Shown in pieces: positions 35,357-45,352 of a stretch of DNA of 64,000 bases. This stretch comes from Modestobacter italicus (GTDB lineage Bacteria; Actinomycetota; Actinomycetes; Mycobacteriales; Geodermatophilaceae): the NCBI RefSeq assembly GCF_019799965.1, contig NZ_JABGCJ010000002.1, forward strand, positions 372,001 to 436,000. Direction: 5' to 3'. Made by a program: the position numbers and the translations under genes. The notes beneath the pieces were generated by a model. That model worked only from the letters and a program-made list of their open reading frames with translations. It was not told the DNA's origin and ran no database searches. Every line of letters begins with the position of its first letter. The stretch's first letter is position 1.

Positions 35357-36187
35357 TCAGTCGAAGGAGTGCTCGGGCGCCGGGAAGACGCCGTCGCGGA
35401 CCTCGGTGGCGTACTCCTGGGCGGCGCGCAGCAGCTCGCCGCGCAGGTCGGCGTACTTCTTGACGAACTTCGGCACCCGGCCGGCGGTCATCCCGGCCAT
35501 GTCCGGCCAGACCAGCACCTGCGCGTCGCAGTCGGCGCCGGCACCGATGCCGATCGTCGGGATGGCCAGCTCCTCGGTCACCTGCCCGGCGATCTCGGCC
35601 GGCACCATCTCCATGACGACGGCGAACGCACCGGCCTCCTGCACGGCGTGCGCATCGGCGAGCAGCTGCTCGGCCCCGGCTCCCCGGCCCTGCACCCGGA
35701 AGCCACCCAGGGCGTGCTCGCTCTGCGGGGTGAAGCCGATGTGCGCCATCACCGGGATGCCGGCCTGGGTGAGCGCCCGGATCTGCGGCGCGACCCGGAC
35801 GCCGCCCTCCAGCTTGACCGCCTGCGCGCCGCCCTCCTTCATCATCCGCACCGCGGTGTCGAAGGCCTGCTGCGGACCGGACTCGTAGCTGCCGAACGGC
35901 AGGTCGGCGACGATCAGCGCCCGCTTGGTCGAGCGGGTGACCGCCTTGGTCATCAGCAGCAGGTCCTCCACCGTCACCGCGACGGTCGAGGCCTGGCCCA
36001 GGACGACGTTGCCGGCGGAGTCACCGACCAGCAGCACCGGGATGCCGGCCTCCTCGAACACCGCTGCTGCGTAGGTGTCGTAGGCGGTGAGCATCGCCCA
36101 CTTCTCGTTGCGCTCCTTGGCCTGGCGCAGGTGGTGGATGCGGACCCGGGCGGTCGAGCCGCCCCCGTAGAGCACCGACTCGGTCAT
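35357..36187 (-). CDS. panB: ketopantoate hydroxymethyltransferase
   Basis: A 276-residue enzyme adding a hydroxymethyl group from methylene-tetrahydrofolate to ketoisovalerate, the first committed step to pantothenate and CoA. Conserved segments are [30 protein letters not shown] (metal-binding Asp), [34 protein letters not shown] and TIGIGAG. Length is typical. Its ATG overlaps the nadE TGA (ATGA), so the two are translationally coupled. In mycobacteria panB lies in the same neighbourhood near glnA2. Confidence 0.96.
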   Translation of the reverse strand: MTESVLYGGGSTARVRIHHLRQAKERNEKWAMLTAYDTYAAAVFEEAGIPVLLVGDSAGNVVLGQASTVAVTVEDLLLMTKAVTRSTKRALIVADLPFGSYESGPQQAFDTAVRMMKEGGAQAVKLEGGVRVAPQIRALTQAGIPVMAHIGFTPQSEHALGGFRVQGRGAGAEQLLADAHAVQEAGAFAVVMEMVPAEIAGQVTEELAIPTIGIGAGADCDAQVLVWPDMAGMTAGRVPKFVKKYADLRGELLRAAQEYATEVRDGVFPAPEHSFD

Positions 36188-38037
36188 GCGCCTGCTCCTT
36201 CGCGGACGCTGGGCAGGCTCTCCCGCCAGCGGTTGGTGATCGGCAGCCGGCGGTCCCGGCCGAAGGCCTTCAAGGAGATCTTGGTGCCCGGCGCGGACTG
36301 GCGGCGCTTGAACTCGGCCAGGTCGACCAGCCGCAGCACCCGGGCCACCACCTCGGGGTCGTGGCCCCGCTCGAGCAGCTCGGCCATCCCGAGGTCGCGG
36401 TCGACGTAGTCGGCGATGACCGCGTCGAGCTCCTCGTAGGAGGGCAGCGAGTCGCTGTCCTGCTGACCCGGGGCGAGCTCGGCCGACGGTGGCTTGTCGA
36501 TGGAGTTCTGCGGGATCGGCTCCACCTCGCCGCGGTCCCGGGCGTGGGCGTTGCGCCAGCGGGCGAGGTCCCAGACCAGGGTCTTCAGCACGTCCTTGAT
36601 CGGGGCGAAGCCGCCCGCGGCGTCGCCGTAGAGCGTCGAGTAGCCGACGGCGACCTCGCTCTTGTTGCTGGTGGCCAGCAGCAGGTGGCCGTGCTGGTTG
36701 GACAGCCCCATCAGCAGCGTGCCGCGGACCCGGGCCTGGAGGTTCTCCGCGGCCACCCCGGTCAGCTGCACCGAGCCGCGGTAGGCCTCCACCATCGGTG
36801 CGATCGGGACGACGGAGTAGTGCATGCCGAGCCGTTGTGCGGAGTCCGCGGCATCGGTGAGCGAGTGGTCGCTGGAGTACTCGCTGGGCAGGCCGACCCC
36901 GTGCACCCGGTCGGGGCCGAGGGCGTCCACGGCGAGCGCGGCGACCAGCGCGGAGTCGATCCCGCCGGACATGCCGAGCACCACCGAGGGCATGCCGTTC
37001 TTGTCGATGAAGTCCTTCAGGCCGAGCACGAGGGCCCGCCAGACCTCCTCGCAGTCGGTCAGCGGCTCGGCGACCGTGCCCGGCCGCGGCTCGTAGGGGG
37101 CGACCGGTGCGTCGGAGACCAGGTGCCTGGTGACCGTCATCGGGCCGAGCCGGCCCTCCCGCCGGTCGGGCACGGAGGTCGGGTCGATCGTCAGGTCGAC
37201 GGTCAGCAGGTGCTCGACGAACTGGGGGGCGCGCGCCAGCAGCTCGCCGTCGGGGGAGACGGCGAGCGAGTCACCGTCGAAGACCAGCTCGTCCTGCCCG
37301 CCGACCTGGTTGCAGTAGACGATCGTCGCCCGGGCCTCGGCGGCGCGGCGCCGCACCAGCGGCAGGCGCAGGTCGTCCTTGGCCCGCTCGTAGGGGGAGG
37401 CGTTGGGGGAGACGACGAGGTCCACCCCGGCCTGCCCGGCGACCCCGCACGGGCCGCCCTCCACCCAGAGGTCCTCGCAGATGGTCAGCGCCACGTCGAC
37501 CCCGTGCAGCCGGACGACGGGCAGTTCGGTGCCGGGCACGAAGTAGCGGGCCTCGTCGAAGACGCCGTAGTTGGGCAGGTGCCGCTTGTGGTACCGGGCC
37601 ACCACCTCGCCGCCGTGCAGCAGGGCGGCGGCGTTGCGCGGGGCGCCGCGACGGGGGTTGGCGTCACCGGGTGCGTCGTCGGCGTCGGTCGGTGGCTGGT
37701 CCACCGGCGCCGGGCCGCTGCCCGCGGTGTGCGCCAGGTAGCCCACGACGACGGCGGTGTCGCCCAGGCCCTCCGCGGCCAGGGTGGCGGCCAGGTCGAG
37801 CAGCGCCTGCTCGCTGGCCCGGGCGAAGGACTCACGCAGCACGAGGTCCTCGGCCGGGTAGCCGGTCAGCGTCATCTCCGGGAAGACCACGAGGTGGGCG
37901 CCTCGCCCGGCCGCCTGCCGGGCCCGGTCGACCACCAGCCCCGCGTTGCCCGCCAGGTCGCCGACCCGGGTGTCCACCTGGGCCAGGGCCACCCGCAGCT
38001 GCCGTGTCGACTCCGCCGTCCGCTGCTGATCACTCAC
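36184..38037 (-). CDS. nadE: glutamine-dependent NAD synthetase
   Basis: A 617-residue two-domain enzyme. The N-terminal nitrilase-type glutaminase has the Glu-Lys-Cys triad in [27 protein letters not shown] and LTICEDLW. A tunnel passes ammonia to the C-terminal synthetase, where the PP-loop [13 protein letters not shown] lies near residue 356 with later GYSTLYGD and PKAxx-type substrate loops. It converts deamido-NAD to NAD. GTG 38037 was chosen; further upstream the frame is low-complexity and antisense to the divergent transpeptidase. It is coupled to panB by ATGA overlap. nadA is 22 kb away. Confidence 0.95.
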   Translation of the reverse strand: MSDQQRTAESTRQLRVALAQVDTRVGDLAGNAGLVVDRARQAAGRGAHLVVFPEMTLTGYPAEDLVLRESFARASEQALLDLAATLAAEGLGDTAVVVGYLAHTAGSGPAPVDQPPTDADDAPGDANPRRGAPRNAAALLHGGEVVARYHKRHLPNYGVFDEARYFVPGTELPVVRLHGVDVALTICEDLWVEGGPCGVAGQAGVDLVVSPNASPYERAKDDLRLPLVRRRAAEARATIVYCNQVGGQDELVFDGDSLAVSPDGELLARAPQFVEHLLTVDLTIDPTSVPDRREGRLGPMTVTRHLVSDAPVAPYEPRPGTVAEPLTDCEEVWRALVLGLKDFIDKNGMPSVVLGMSGGIDSALVAALAVDALGPDRVHGVGLPSEYSSDHSLTDAADSAQRLGMHYSVVPIAPMVEAYRGSVQLTGVAAENLQARVRGTLLMGLSNQHGHLLLATSNKSEVAVGYSTLYGDAAGGFAPIKDVLKTLVWDLARWRNAHARDRGEVEPIPQNSIDKPPSAELAPGQQDSDSLPSYEELDAVIADYVDRDLGMAELLERGHDPEVVARVLRLVDLAEFKRRQSAPGTKISLKAFGRDRRLPITNRWRESLPSVREGAGA

Positions 38038-38173
38038 AGCCCAGAGTGTGGTCGGCGGACCCGCGGCGAGGCCAGGCGGGGACCCCCGTGCGCTGTGGGT
38101 GCCGTCACACCGCCGGCCCGGCCTGCCGATGGGAGAGGCGTCGCACCCCCCCCCTGAGCCCCTGGGACCTGCC

Positions 38174-39388
38174 ATGTCCGGTGTCCGGCCCGCCCGGTCG
38201 ACCGCCCCGTCCGCGCTGTTCGTGGCGCTCGCCGTCCTCACCCTGCCCGCCTGCCAGGGCGCCGAGGCGGGGGAGCCGTCCGCTGCGGCACCGACCACCT
38301 CGGCCGCACCCAGCCCCGAGCCCGTCGAGCCGGCGGTGATCAGCACCGACCCGCCGCTGGGCGCCGTCGACGTCGCCCCGGTCACCCCGCTGCACGTGGA
38401 CGCCGGGCACGGGACGCTCACCGAGGTGCTCGTCACCGACGAGGACGGCGCCGTGCTGCCCGGGGCGCTGGACCCCACCGGCGCCTCCTGGGTGGCCGCC
38501 GCCGACCTGGCGTACGGGACGAGCTACGCGGTGCGCGCCACCGCCGTGGACGCCGGCGGGACGCCGACCACCGCCACCGGGTCGATCGCCACGGTCGCCC
38601 CGCGCACGCTCACCCTGGCCTCGGTCTTCCCGACCGCGGACACCGGCACCGTCGGTGTCGGGCAGCCGATCTCGGTCACCTTCGACGAGGACGTCACCGA
38701 CCGGGCTGCGGTGGAGCGCCGGCTGCAGGTGACCAGCACCCCGGCGGTGACCGGGTCCTGGTCGTGGCTGTCCGACCGCACCGTGCACTACCGCCCCGAG
38801 CAGTACTGGCCGGCGCACACGCACGTGGCGGTGGACGTCGACCTGTACGGGGTGGACGTCGGCCGGGGCATCCGCGGCCAGCGCAGCGAGCACGTGGAGT
38901 TCGACGTCGGGCCCAAGCGGGTGGCGGTGGTGGACGCGACCGAACTGGTGCTGCGGCTCTACGTCGACGACCAGCTCGTGCGGACGATGCCCACCTCGAT
39001 GGGCAAGCGCTCCAGCCCGACGCCCAGCGGCACCTACGTGGTGATGCAGCAGTCGCGGCACTACACCATGCGCTCGGCCAGCTACGGCGTCCCGGCGGAC
39101 TCCCCGGACGGCTACGAGACGCCGGTGGAGTACGCCTCGCGGTTGTCGAACTCCGGGATCTTCGTGCACGGCGCCCCGTGGTCGGTCGGTGACCAGGGGC
39201 GGCGCAACGTCTCGCACGGCTGCCTGAACGTCTCGGTCGCCGACGCCGGCTGGTTCTACACCCACTTCGGCCGCGGCGACGTGGTCGAGGTGACCGGGGC
39301 CGGTGCCCGGCTGCAGACGACCGACGGCTTCGGTGACTGGAACGCCGACTGGGCGCAGTGGCAGGCCGGCTCCGCCCTTGCCCGCTGA
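38174..39388 (+). CDS. L,D-transpeptidase lipoprotein
   Basis: A 404-residue exported lipoprotein that forms 3-3 peptidoglycan cross-links. The N terminus has a signal with the lipobox LTLPAC (Cys about 28), then a serine/alanine/proline linker, two Ig-like domains (about 53-150 and 150-255) and a YkuD catalytic domain (about 255-380). The active-site motif starts HGAPW and ends VSHGCLNVS with the nucleophile Cys near 349; the C-terminal cap contains GDWNADWAQW. This is the actinobacterial LdtMt2 plan. ATG 38174 follows a run of nine C (38146-38154) and has no strong ribosome site. Confidence 0.94.
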   Translation: MSGVRPARSTAPSALFVALAVLTLPACQGAEAGEPSAAAPTTSAAPSPEPVEPAVISTDPPLGAVDVAPVTPLHVDAGHGTLTEVLVTDEDGAVLPGALDPTGASWVAAADLAYGTSYAVRATAVDAGGTPTTATGSIATVAPRTLTLASVFPTADTGTVGVGQPISVTFDEDVTDRAAVERRLQVTSTPAVTGSWSWLSDRTVHYRPEQYWPAHTHVAVDVDLYGVDVGRGIRGQRSEHVEFDVGPKRVAVVDATELVLRLYVDDQLVRTMPTSMGKRSSPTPSGTYVVMQQSRHYTMRSASYGVPADSPDGYETPVEYASRLSNSGIFVHGAPWSVGDQGRRNVSHGCLNVSVADAGWFYTHFGRGDVVEVTGAGARLQTTDGFGDWNADWAQWQAGSALAR

Positions 39389-39469
39389 CCGCGCGCCCTG
39401 CTTCCGCCGGCCACCCGGAGGGGGCAGGCTGAGGGGGCCGTAACACCCTCGTCACGACCGGAGTGCAGC

Positions 39470-40819
39470 ATGACCGCCATGGACCGCCAGCAGGAGTTCG
39501 TCCTGCGCACCCTGGAGGAGCGCGACATCCGCTTCGTGCGGCTGTGGTTCACCGACGTGTCGGGCTACCTCAAGGCCGTCGCCGTCGCCCCGGCCGAGAT
39601 CGAGGCGGCGTTCGCCGAGGGGATCGGGTTCGACGGCTCGGCGATCGAGGGCTTCGCCCGGGTCTACGAGTCCGACATGCTCGCCAAGCCCGACCCGGCC
39701 ACCTTCCAGGTGATGCCCGGCTCCCGGGGGCAGGCCAGTGAGACGGCGCGGATGTTCTGCGACATCACGCTGCCCGACGGCTCCCCGGCGTGGGCCGACC
39801 CGCGGCACGTGCTGCGGCGCGCGCTGGCCAAGGCCGCGGACATGGGGTTCACCTTCTACACCCACCCCGAGATCGAGTTCTTCCTGCTCAAGGACCTGCC
39901 CAGCGACGGCAGCCCGCCCGAGCCGGCCGACGTCGGCGGCTACTTCGACCTGTCCACGCACAACGTGGCGCACGACTTCCGCCGGGAGGCGGTCTTCGCG
40001 CTCGAGGCGATGGGCATCTCGGTGGAGTTCAGCCACCACGAGGTCGCCCCCGGCCAGCAGGAGATCGACCTGCGCTACGCCGACGCGCTGTCGATGGCCG
40101 ACAACATCATGACGCTGCGGCACGTCGTCCGGGAGGTCGCGCTGGCCCAGGGCGTGCACGCCACGTTCATGCCCAAGCCGTTCACCGAGCTGGCCGGCTC
40201 GGCGATGCACACCCACGTGTCGCTGTTCGAGGGCGACCGCAACGCCTTCTCCGACCCGGCCGACCCGATGCGGCTGTCGACCACCGGCAAGCAGTTCATC
40301 GCGGGCCTGCTCACCCACGCCCGGGAGATGACCGCGGTCACCAACCAGACGGTGAACTCCTACCGGCGGCTGCTGGCCGGCACCGAGGCGCCGACCGCGG
40401 CGACCTGGGGGCGGGCCAACCGGTCGGCGCTGGTGCGGCTGCCCTCCTACAAGCCGAACAAGGGCAACTCCGCGCGGGTCGAGGTGCGCTCACCGGACTC
40501 CGCCTGCAACCCCTACCTCACCTTCGCCGTCCTGCTGGCCGCGGGCCTGCGCGGCATCGAGAAGGGCTACGAGCTCCCGCCCGAGGCCGAGGACGACGTC
40601 TGGTCGCTCACCGACACCGAGCGCCGGGCCGCCGGCTACGAGGACCTCCCGGTCTCCCTGGGCGAGGCGCTGACCGCGATGCAGGGCAGCGAGCTGGTCG
40701 CCGAGACCCTGGGCGAGCACGTCTTCGACTTCTTCCTGCGCAACAAGTGGGAGGAGTTCAACTCCTACCGGCAGAACGTCACGCCGTTCGAGCTGAAGCG
40801 CTACCTCCCCGGCCTCTGA
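39470..40819 (+). CDS. glnA2: glutamine synthetase, GlnA2 type
   Basis: A 449-residue class I glutamine synthetase-like enzyme. The N-terminal beta-grasp domain carries the LWFTDVSGYLK and GIGFDGSAIEGF segments; catalytic motifs include PEIEFFL, HHEVAPGQQEID, MPKPFTELAGSAMHTHVSL and NRSALVRLP. Where GlnA1 has the adenylylated tyrosine (DLY before LPPEE), this protein reads DDVWSLTD, so GlnE probably does not modify it there. The order glnA2, amidotransferase, glnE matches actinobacterial relatives. ATG 39470 (or 39479). A weak GTAAC-N6-GTCAC site lies 15-30 nt upstream, and a perfect hairpin follows the stop. Confidence 0.93.
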   Translation: MTAMDRQQEFVLRTLEERDIRFVRLWFTDVSGYLKAVAVAPAEIEAAFAEGIGFDGSAIEGFARVYESDMLAKPDPATFQVMPGSRGQASETARMFCDITLPDGSPAWADPRHVLRRALAKAADMGFTFYTHPEIEFFLLKDLPSDGSPPEPADVGGYFDLSTHNVAHDFRREAVFALEAMGISVEFSHHEVAPGQQEIDLRYADALSMADNIMTLRHVVREVALAQGVHATFMPKPFTELAGSAMHTHVSLFEGDRNAFSDPADPMRLSTTGKQFIAGLLTHAREMTAVTNQTVNSYRRLLAGTEAPTAATWGRANRSALVRLPSYKPNKGNSARVEVRSPDSACNPYLTFAVLLAAGLRGIEKGYELPPEAEDDVWSLTDTERRAAGYEDLPVSLGEALTAMQGSELVAETLGEHVFDFFLRNKWEEFNSYRQNVTPFELKRYLPGL

Positions 40820-40826
40820 GGAAGGA

Positions 40827-40866
40827 CCCCGGCTGGGCAGGAATGGCCGTTCCTGCCCAGCCGGGG
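40827..40866. terminator. glnA2 terminator hairpin
   Basis: A perfect 17-bp stem (40827-40843 with 40850-40866) with a 6-nt loop begins 8 nt after the glnA2 stop. Confidence 0.75.
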
Positions 40867-40874
40867 CGGGGAAC

Positions 40875-40880
40875 TAGCCT
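40875..40880 (+). promoter_or_regulatory. -10 box TAGCCT, leaderless promoter
   Basis: TAGCCT ends 6 nt before ATG 40887. With the hairpin just upstream, it suggests an independent leaderless transcript for the amidotransferase and glnE. Confidence 0.5.
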
Positions 40881-40886
40881 CTCGGC

Positions 40887-41618
40887 ATGGCCCGCCTGCT
40901 CGTCGTCGTCCCCTCCGACACCGACCCACCGACCCGGCTGGGGGAGTGGCTCCGGGACGCCGGGCTCGAGCTCGACGAGCGTCGGCTGTCGACCGGGGAG
41001 CCGCTGCCGGCGGACCTGACCGGGTTCGACGGGCTGCTGGTCATGGGGGGCCCGCAGTCGTCGCTGGACGACGAGCGGACCTCCCCGGAGCTGGTCGGGG
41101 TGCGGCACCTGCTGGGCCAGGCGATCGCGGCCGACCTGCCGACCCTGGCCATCTGCCTGGGTGCCCAGCTGCTCGCCCAGGTCGGCGGCGGCAGCACCCG
41201 GGTCGGTTCGGACGGCCCCGAGGTCGGCGCCACCCTGGTCGCCAAGCGGGACGCTGCCGACGCCGACCCGCTGTTCGGGCCGGTCCCGCTGTCCCCGGAC
41301 GTGCTCCAGTGGCACCACGACGAGGTCGACCGGCTGCCGGCCGGGGCCACCCTGCTGGCCAGCAACCCCCGCTACGAGAACCAGGCCTACCGGGTCGGGC
41401 AGCACGTCTACGGGCTGCAGTTCCACATCGAGACCGACGAGGCGCTGGTGCGCCAGTGGGCCACCGGGGACGCCGTCGGGGTGGCCAGCAGCGGGCTGGA
41501 CGTGCCGACGATCTGCGCACGCGCCGCCGCGGTCCTCGACGACCTGGCCGAGGTCTGGGCGCCGTTCGCCGCCCGGTTCGCCGACCTGGTGCGGGCCCGC
41601 GCCGCGACCGGGGCCTGA
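40887..41618 (+). CDS. class I glutamine amidotransferase-like protein
   Basis: A 243-residue stand-alone class I glutamine amidotransferase domain. The nucleophile Cys lies in LAICLGAQLLA (about residue 91) and the His-Glu pair in LQFHIETDE (about 178-182), completing the triad; MGGPQSSLDDE forms the oxyanion-side loop. Such enzymes liberate ammonia from glutamine or hydrolyse gamma-glutamyl compounds. Placement between glnA2 and glnE suggests glutamine or gamma-glutamylpolyamine turnover, as an inference. ATG 40887; the stop is 3 nt before glnE, so they are probably co-transcribed. Confidence 0.88.
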   Translation: MARLLVVVPSDTDPPTRLGEWLRDAGLELDERRLSTGEPLPADLTGFDGLLVMGGPQSSLDDERTSPELVGVRHLLGQAIAADLPTLAICLGAQLLAQVGGGSTRVGSDGPEVGATLVAKRDAADADPLFGPVPLSPDVLQWHHDEVDRLPAGATLLASNPRYENQAYRVGQHVYGLQFHIETDEALVRQWATGDAVGVASSGLDVPTICARAAAVLDDLAEVWAPFAARFADLVRARAATGA

Positions 41619-41621
41619 GCC

Positions 41622-44600
41622 GTGTCGACCGCCCCACAGGTCGACGACGAGGTGCCCCGCCGGGCCGTCGTCCGGCTGGTCCGGCTGGGCTTCCACGACG
41701 GCGCCCGGGCCGCCCGGCTGCTCGCCTCACCGGCGCTCGGGCTCTGGGACCTCGACCGCAACGAGCCGGCCGACCCCGAGGCCGCGCCGGTGGTGTCCGC
41801 CCTGGCCCGGGCCGGCGACCCCGACCTCGCCGTCCGTTCGCTGACCCGCCTGGTGGAGGCGCTGGACGACGCCGACCCCGACGGTGGCCTCGCCGCGTCG
41901 CTGCTGGCCCGGCTGCGTGGCTCGGCCGGGGTGCGCGCCCGGCTGCTCGCGGTGCTGGGCGCCTCCGCCGGACTGGCCGACCACCTGGCCGCCCACCCGA
42001 CCGACTGGGTGGTGCTGGACGTCGAGGACCGCGCGGCGCCGCGGCCCAGCCCGCAGGAGCTGGAGCAGCAGCTGCTGTTCGCGGTGGGCGCCGACCCCGA
42101 CGACCCGCCGTGGGGCGTCCGGCTGGGCAGCGCCGCACCGGACGCCAGCCCGGCCCGGGTGCGCGACCTGCGGCACGCGTACCTGCGCGCCGTGCTGTCC
42201 CTGGCCGGCCGCGATCTGGCTGATGGTCTGCCCGCCGACGAGGTGGCCGGCGAGCTGGCCGACATCGCCGGCGCGGTGCTCACCGCCGGGCTGGCGCTGG
42301 CCGTGGCCGAGCAGCCGGCTGACGCGGCCCCCTGTCGGCTGGCGGTGATCGGGCTGGGCAAGTGCGGTGGCCGGGAGCTCAACTACGTCAGCGACGTCGA
42401 CGTCGTCTTCGTCGCCGAGCCGGTCGAGGACGGCGCGGACGACGCGGCCGCGGTGGCCAGTGCCGCCCGGGTCGCCGGCGCACTGATGCGGATCTGCGGA
42501 GAGGCCGCCTGGGAGGTCGACGCCGCGCTGCGGCCGGAGGGCAAGCGCGGACCGCTGGTGCGCACCCTCGCCGGGCACCGGGCCTACTACGACACCCTGG
42601 CCAGCACCTGGGAGTTCCAGGCGCTGCTGAAGATGCGCCCGGTCGCCGGTGACCCGGCGCTGGGCCGGGAGTACGTCGACCAGCTGTGGCCGCTGGTCTG
42701 GAAGGCCGGTGACCGGCCCGGCTTCGTCGCGGAGATCCAGGCCATGCGCCGGCGGGTCGAGCAGAACATCCCCGCCGCCCAGGCCGACCGGCAGCTGAAG
42801 CTGGGCCGGGGCGGGCTGCGCGACGTGGAGTTCAGCGTGCAGCTGCTGCAGCTGGTGCACGGCCGGGCCGACGTCTCGCTGCGGGTCGGCGGCACCATCC
42901 CGGCGCTGACCGTGCTGGGTGCGGGGGGCTACATCGGCCGGGAGGACGCCGCGACGCTGGTGGCCTCCTACCGCTTCCTGCGCACCGTGGAGCACCGTCT
43001 GCAGCTGCTCCGGCTGCGCCGCACCCACCTGCTCCCGGTCGCCGACGACCAGCTGCGCTGGCTGGCGCGCTCGCTGGGCTACAAGCCCGACGACCGGGGC
43101 GACTCGGTCGCCGTGCTGCAGGCGGAGCTGGCGCTGCACACCCGGGTGGTGCGCCGGCTGCACGAGAAGCTGTTCTACCGGCCGCTGCTGTCCTCGGTGG
43201 CCCGGGTGCCCGGCGAGCAGCTGGCGCTGGGCCCGAAGGCGGCGGGGGAGTGGCTGCGCGCGCTGGGGTTCGCCGACCCCGACGGCGCACTGCGGCACCT
43301 GACCGCCCTCACCGGGGGGCTGAGCCGCTCGGCGTCGATGCAGCGCTACCTGCTCCCGGTGCTGCTGCAGACCTTCGCCTCCTGCGCCGACCCCGACGCC
43401 GGGCTGCTGGCCTACCGCAAGGTCAGCGAGGCGCTGGGCAACGACCAGTGGTTCCTGCGGCTGCTGCGCGACGAGGGCCAGACCGCCGAGCGGCTGGCCG
43501 TGCTGCTCGGGTCCAGCCAGTACGTGGCCGGGCTGCTGACCCGCACGCCCGAGGCGATGCGGCTGCTGGCCGACGACGCCCAGCTGGAGCCGCGCAGCGC
43601 CGAGGCGCTGAGCACCGCCTGGCGGCAGGCGGTCGCCCGGGCCGGGGACGCGACGGCCGGGGTGCGGGTGCTGCGCTCGCTGCGCCGCCAGGAGCTGCTG
43701 CGGATCGCCTGCGCCGACCTGCTCGGCCGGCTCGACGTGCACCGGGTGGGCCGGGCGCTGCACGACGTCGCCGTCGCCACCCTGCGGGCCGGGCTGGACG
43801 CCGCGGTGCGCAGCTGGGCCGCCGAGTCGGGCACCGCCGTGGCCGACGTCCCGGTGGACCTCGCGGTGATCGGGATGGGCCGCCTCGGCGGGGCGGAGCT
43901 GGGGTACGGCTCGGACGCCGACGTCCTGTTCGTGCACCGGGTGCGGCCCGGGCACGACGAGACCCGGGCCAGCCAGGTCGCCAACGCCGTGGCGCACGCG
44001 CTGCGCCGGCTGCTCAGCGAGCCCGCGCCGGACCCGGCGTTCGAGGTGGACGCCAACCTGCGCCCCGAGGGCCGGCAGGGCGCGCTGTCGCGCAGCCTGA
44101 GCGCCTTCGCCGAGTACTACCAGCGGTGGGTCTCGACCTGGGAGGTGCAGGCGCTGCTGCGCGCCGAACCGGTGGCCGGCGACGAGGCGCTGGGCCGGGA
44201 GTTCGTCGCGCTGGTCGACCCGCTGCGGTACCCGGCCGAGGGGCTCAGCCCGGAGCAGGTGGCCGAGATCCGGCGGATCAAGGCGCGGGTCGACAGCGAG
44301 CGGCTGCCCCGCGGCGCCGACCCGGCCACGCACACCAAGCTCGGCCGCGGCGGGCTGGCCGACGTCGAGTGGACCGTGCAGCTGCTGCAGCTGCAGCACG
44401 CCGCGACGCACCCTCCGCTGCAGGTCACCCCGACCGTCCAGGCGCTCACCGCGCTCGGGGACGCCGGGCTGCTGGACGCCGGTCAGGTCGAGGCGCTGCA
44501 GGCGGCCTGGGAGCTGGCCAGCCGGGCGCGCAACGCGGTCTTCCTGGTGCGCGGCCGGCCCGGCGACCAGCTGCCCCGGCAGGGCCTGGAGCTCAACGGG

Positions 44601-44726
44601 GTGGCCCGCGCCTGCGGCTACGGCCCGGACGTGGACGCCGGCCAGTTCGTCGACGACTACCGGCGGGTCACCCGGCACGCCCGCACGGTGGTCGAGCAGG
44701 TCTTCTACGGCCGCGAGGAGGCCTGA
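41622..44726 (+). CDS. glnE: bifunctional glutamine synthetase adenylyltransferase/adenylyl-removing enzyme
   Basis: A 1034-residue enzyme with two nucleotidyltransferase domains. The N-terminal one (about 100-500) removes AMP from glutamine synthetase and has LAVIGLGKCGGRELNYVSDVD; the C-terminal one (about 560-960) adds AMP and has VIGMGRLGGAELGYGSDADV. Both keep the paired aspartates. Repeated VQLLQL-type segments mark the linked helical domains. Length matches mycobacterial GlnE, which is essential there. Its target is GlnA1 at 52.7-54.1 kb. GTG 41622 starts 3 nt after the amidotransferase stop. Confidence 0.96.
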   Translation: MSTAPQVDDEVPRRAVVRLVRLGFHDGARAARLLASPALGLWDLDRNEPADPEAAPVVSALARAGDPDLAVRSLTRLVEALDDADPDGGLAASLLARLRGSAGVRARLLAVLGASAGLADHLAAHPTDWVVLDVEDRAAPRPSPQELEQQLLFAVGADPDDPPWGVRLGSAAPDASPARVRDLRHAYLRAVLSLAGRDLADGLPADEVAGELADIAGAVLTAGLALAVAEQPADAAPCRLAVIGLGKCGGRELNYVSDVDVVFVAEPVEDGADDAAAVASAARVAGALMRICGEAAWEVDAALRPEGKRGPLVRTLAGHRAYYDTLASTWEFQALLKMRPVAGDPALGREYVDQLWPLVWKAGDRPGFVAEIQAMRRRVEQNIPAAQADRQLKLGRGGLRDVEFSVQLLQLVHGRADVSLRVGGTIPALTVLGAGGYIGREDAATLVASYRFLRTVEHRLQLLRLRRTHLLPVADDQLRWLARSLGYKPDDRGDSVAVLQAELALHTRVVRRLHEKLFYRPLLSSVARVPGEQLALGPKAAGEWLRALGFADPDGALRHLTALTGGLSRSASMQRYLLPVLLQTFASCADPDAGLLAYRKVSEALGNDQWFLRLLRDEGQTAERLAVLLGSSQYVAGLLTRTPEAMRLLADDAQLEPRSAEALSTAWRQAVARAGDATAGVRVLRSLRRQELLRIACADLLGRLDVHRVGRALHDVAVATLRAGLDAAVRSWAAESGTAVADVPVDLAVIGMGRLGGAELGYGSDADVLFVHRVRPGHDETRASQVANAVAHALRRLLSEPAPDPAFEVDANLRPEGRQGALSRSLSAFAEYYQRWVSTWEVQALLRAEPVAGDEALGREFVALVDPLRYPAEGLSPEQVAEIRRIKARVDSERLPRGADPATHTKLGRGGLADVEWTVQLLQLQHAATHPPLQVTPTVQALTALGDAGLLDAGQVEALQAAWELASRARNAVFLVRGRPGDQLPRQGLELNGVARACGYGPDVDAGQFVDDYRRVTRHARTVVEQVFYGREEA

Positions 44727-44731
44727 GCACC

Positions 44732-45352
44732 GTGTACGTGCCCGCACACTTCACCGCCCCGGACGACGCCCTGGCCCAGCTGCTCGCCGCACCGGGTGCG
44801 GTCGACCTGGTCAGCAGCACGCCCGACGGGCTGACCGCCACCACGCTCCCGATGCTGCACGACCCGCAGGCCCGCACCCTGACCGGCCACCTGGCCCGGA
44901 ACAACACCCAGTGGCGGGACACCGTGGGGGAGGTGCTGGTCATCGTCCGCGGACCGGACGCCTACGTCTCGCCGTCCTGGTACGCGTCGAAGGCCGAGCA
45001 CGGCCGGGTGGTGCCCACCTGGGACTACGTTGTCGCCCACGTGCACGGCGAGCTGGTGGCGCACACCGACCCCGACTGGCTGGCCGCACACGTCACCGGC
45101 CTCACCGACGCGCACGAGGCCGGCCGGGCCGAGCGGTGGGCGGTCACCGACGCGCCGCCGCGGTTCGTCGCCGGGCAGCTGCGGGCGATCGTCGGGGTCG
45201 AGGTGCGGATCAGCCGCATCGAGGCCAAGTGGAAGATGTCGCAGAACCGCCCGGCCGCCGACGTGGACGGCGTGGTCGCCGGGCTGCTCGCCGACGGGGA
45301 GTCCGCGACCGCCGCGGCCGTGCGGCTCACCCACCCGGGGGACCGGGGTTGA
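44732..45352 (+). CDS. PaiB-like FMN-binding protein
   Basis: A 206-residue protein of the PaiB (FMN-binding negative transcriptional regulator) family, which has a split-barrel flavin fold. Typical text is YVPAHFTAPDD at the N terminus, TGHLARNNTQWRD, SPSWYASKAEHGRVVPTWDY (substrate/flavin side) and KWKMSQNRP near the C terminus. In Bacillus PaiB represses sporulation and protease genes, but most homologues are probably flavoproteins of unknown role. GTG 44732 starts 5 nt after glnE. The stop overlaps the CDGSH gene start (TTGA). Confidence 0.88.
   Translation: MYVPAHFTAPDDALAQLLAAPGAVDLVSSTPDGLTATTLPMLHDPQARTLTGHLARNNTQWRDTVGEVLVIVRGPDAYVSPSWYASKAEHGRVVPTWDYVVAHVHGELVAHTDPDWLAAHVTGLTDAHEAGRAERWAVTDAPPRFVAGQLRAIVGVEVRISRIEAKWKMSQNRPAADVDGVVAGLLADGESATAAAVRLTHPGDRG

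Noticed and set aside
38140-38160. 6C RNA motif at the poly-C tract
   Set aside because: Only one C-run is present and it is not in a hairpin loop; the motif needs two C-loop stem-loops.
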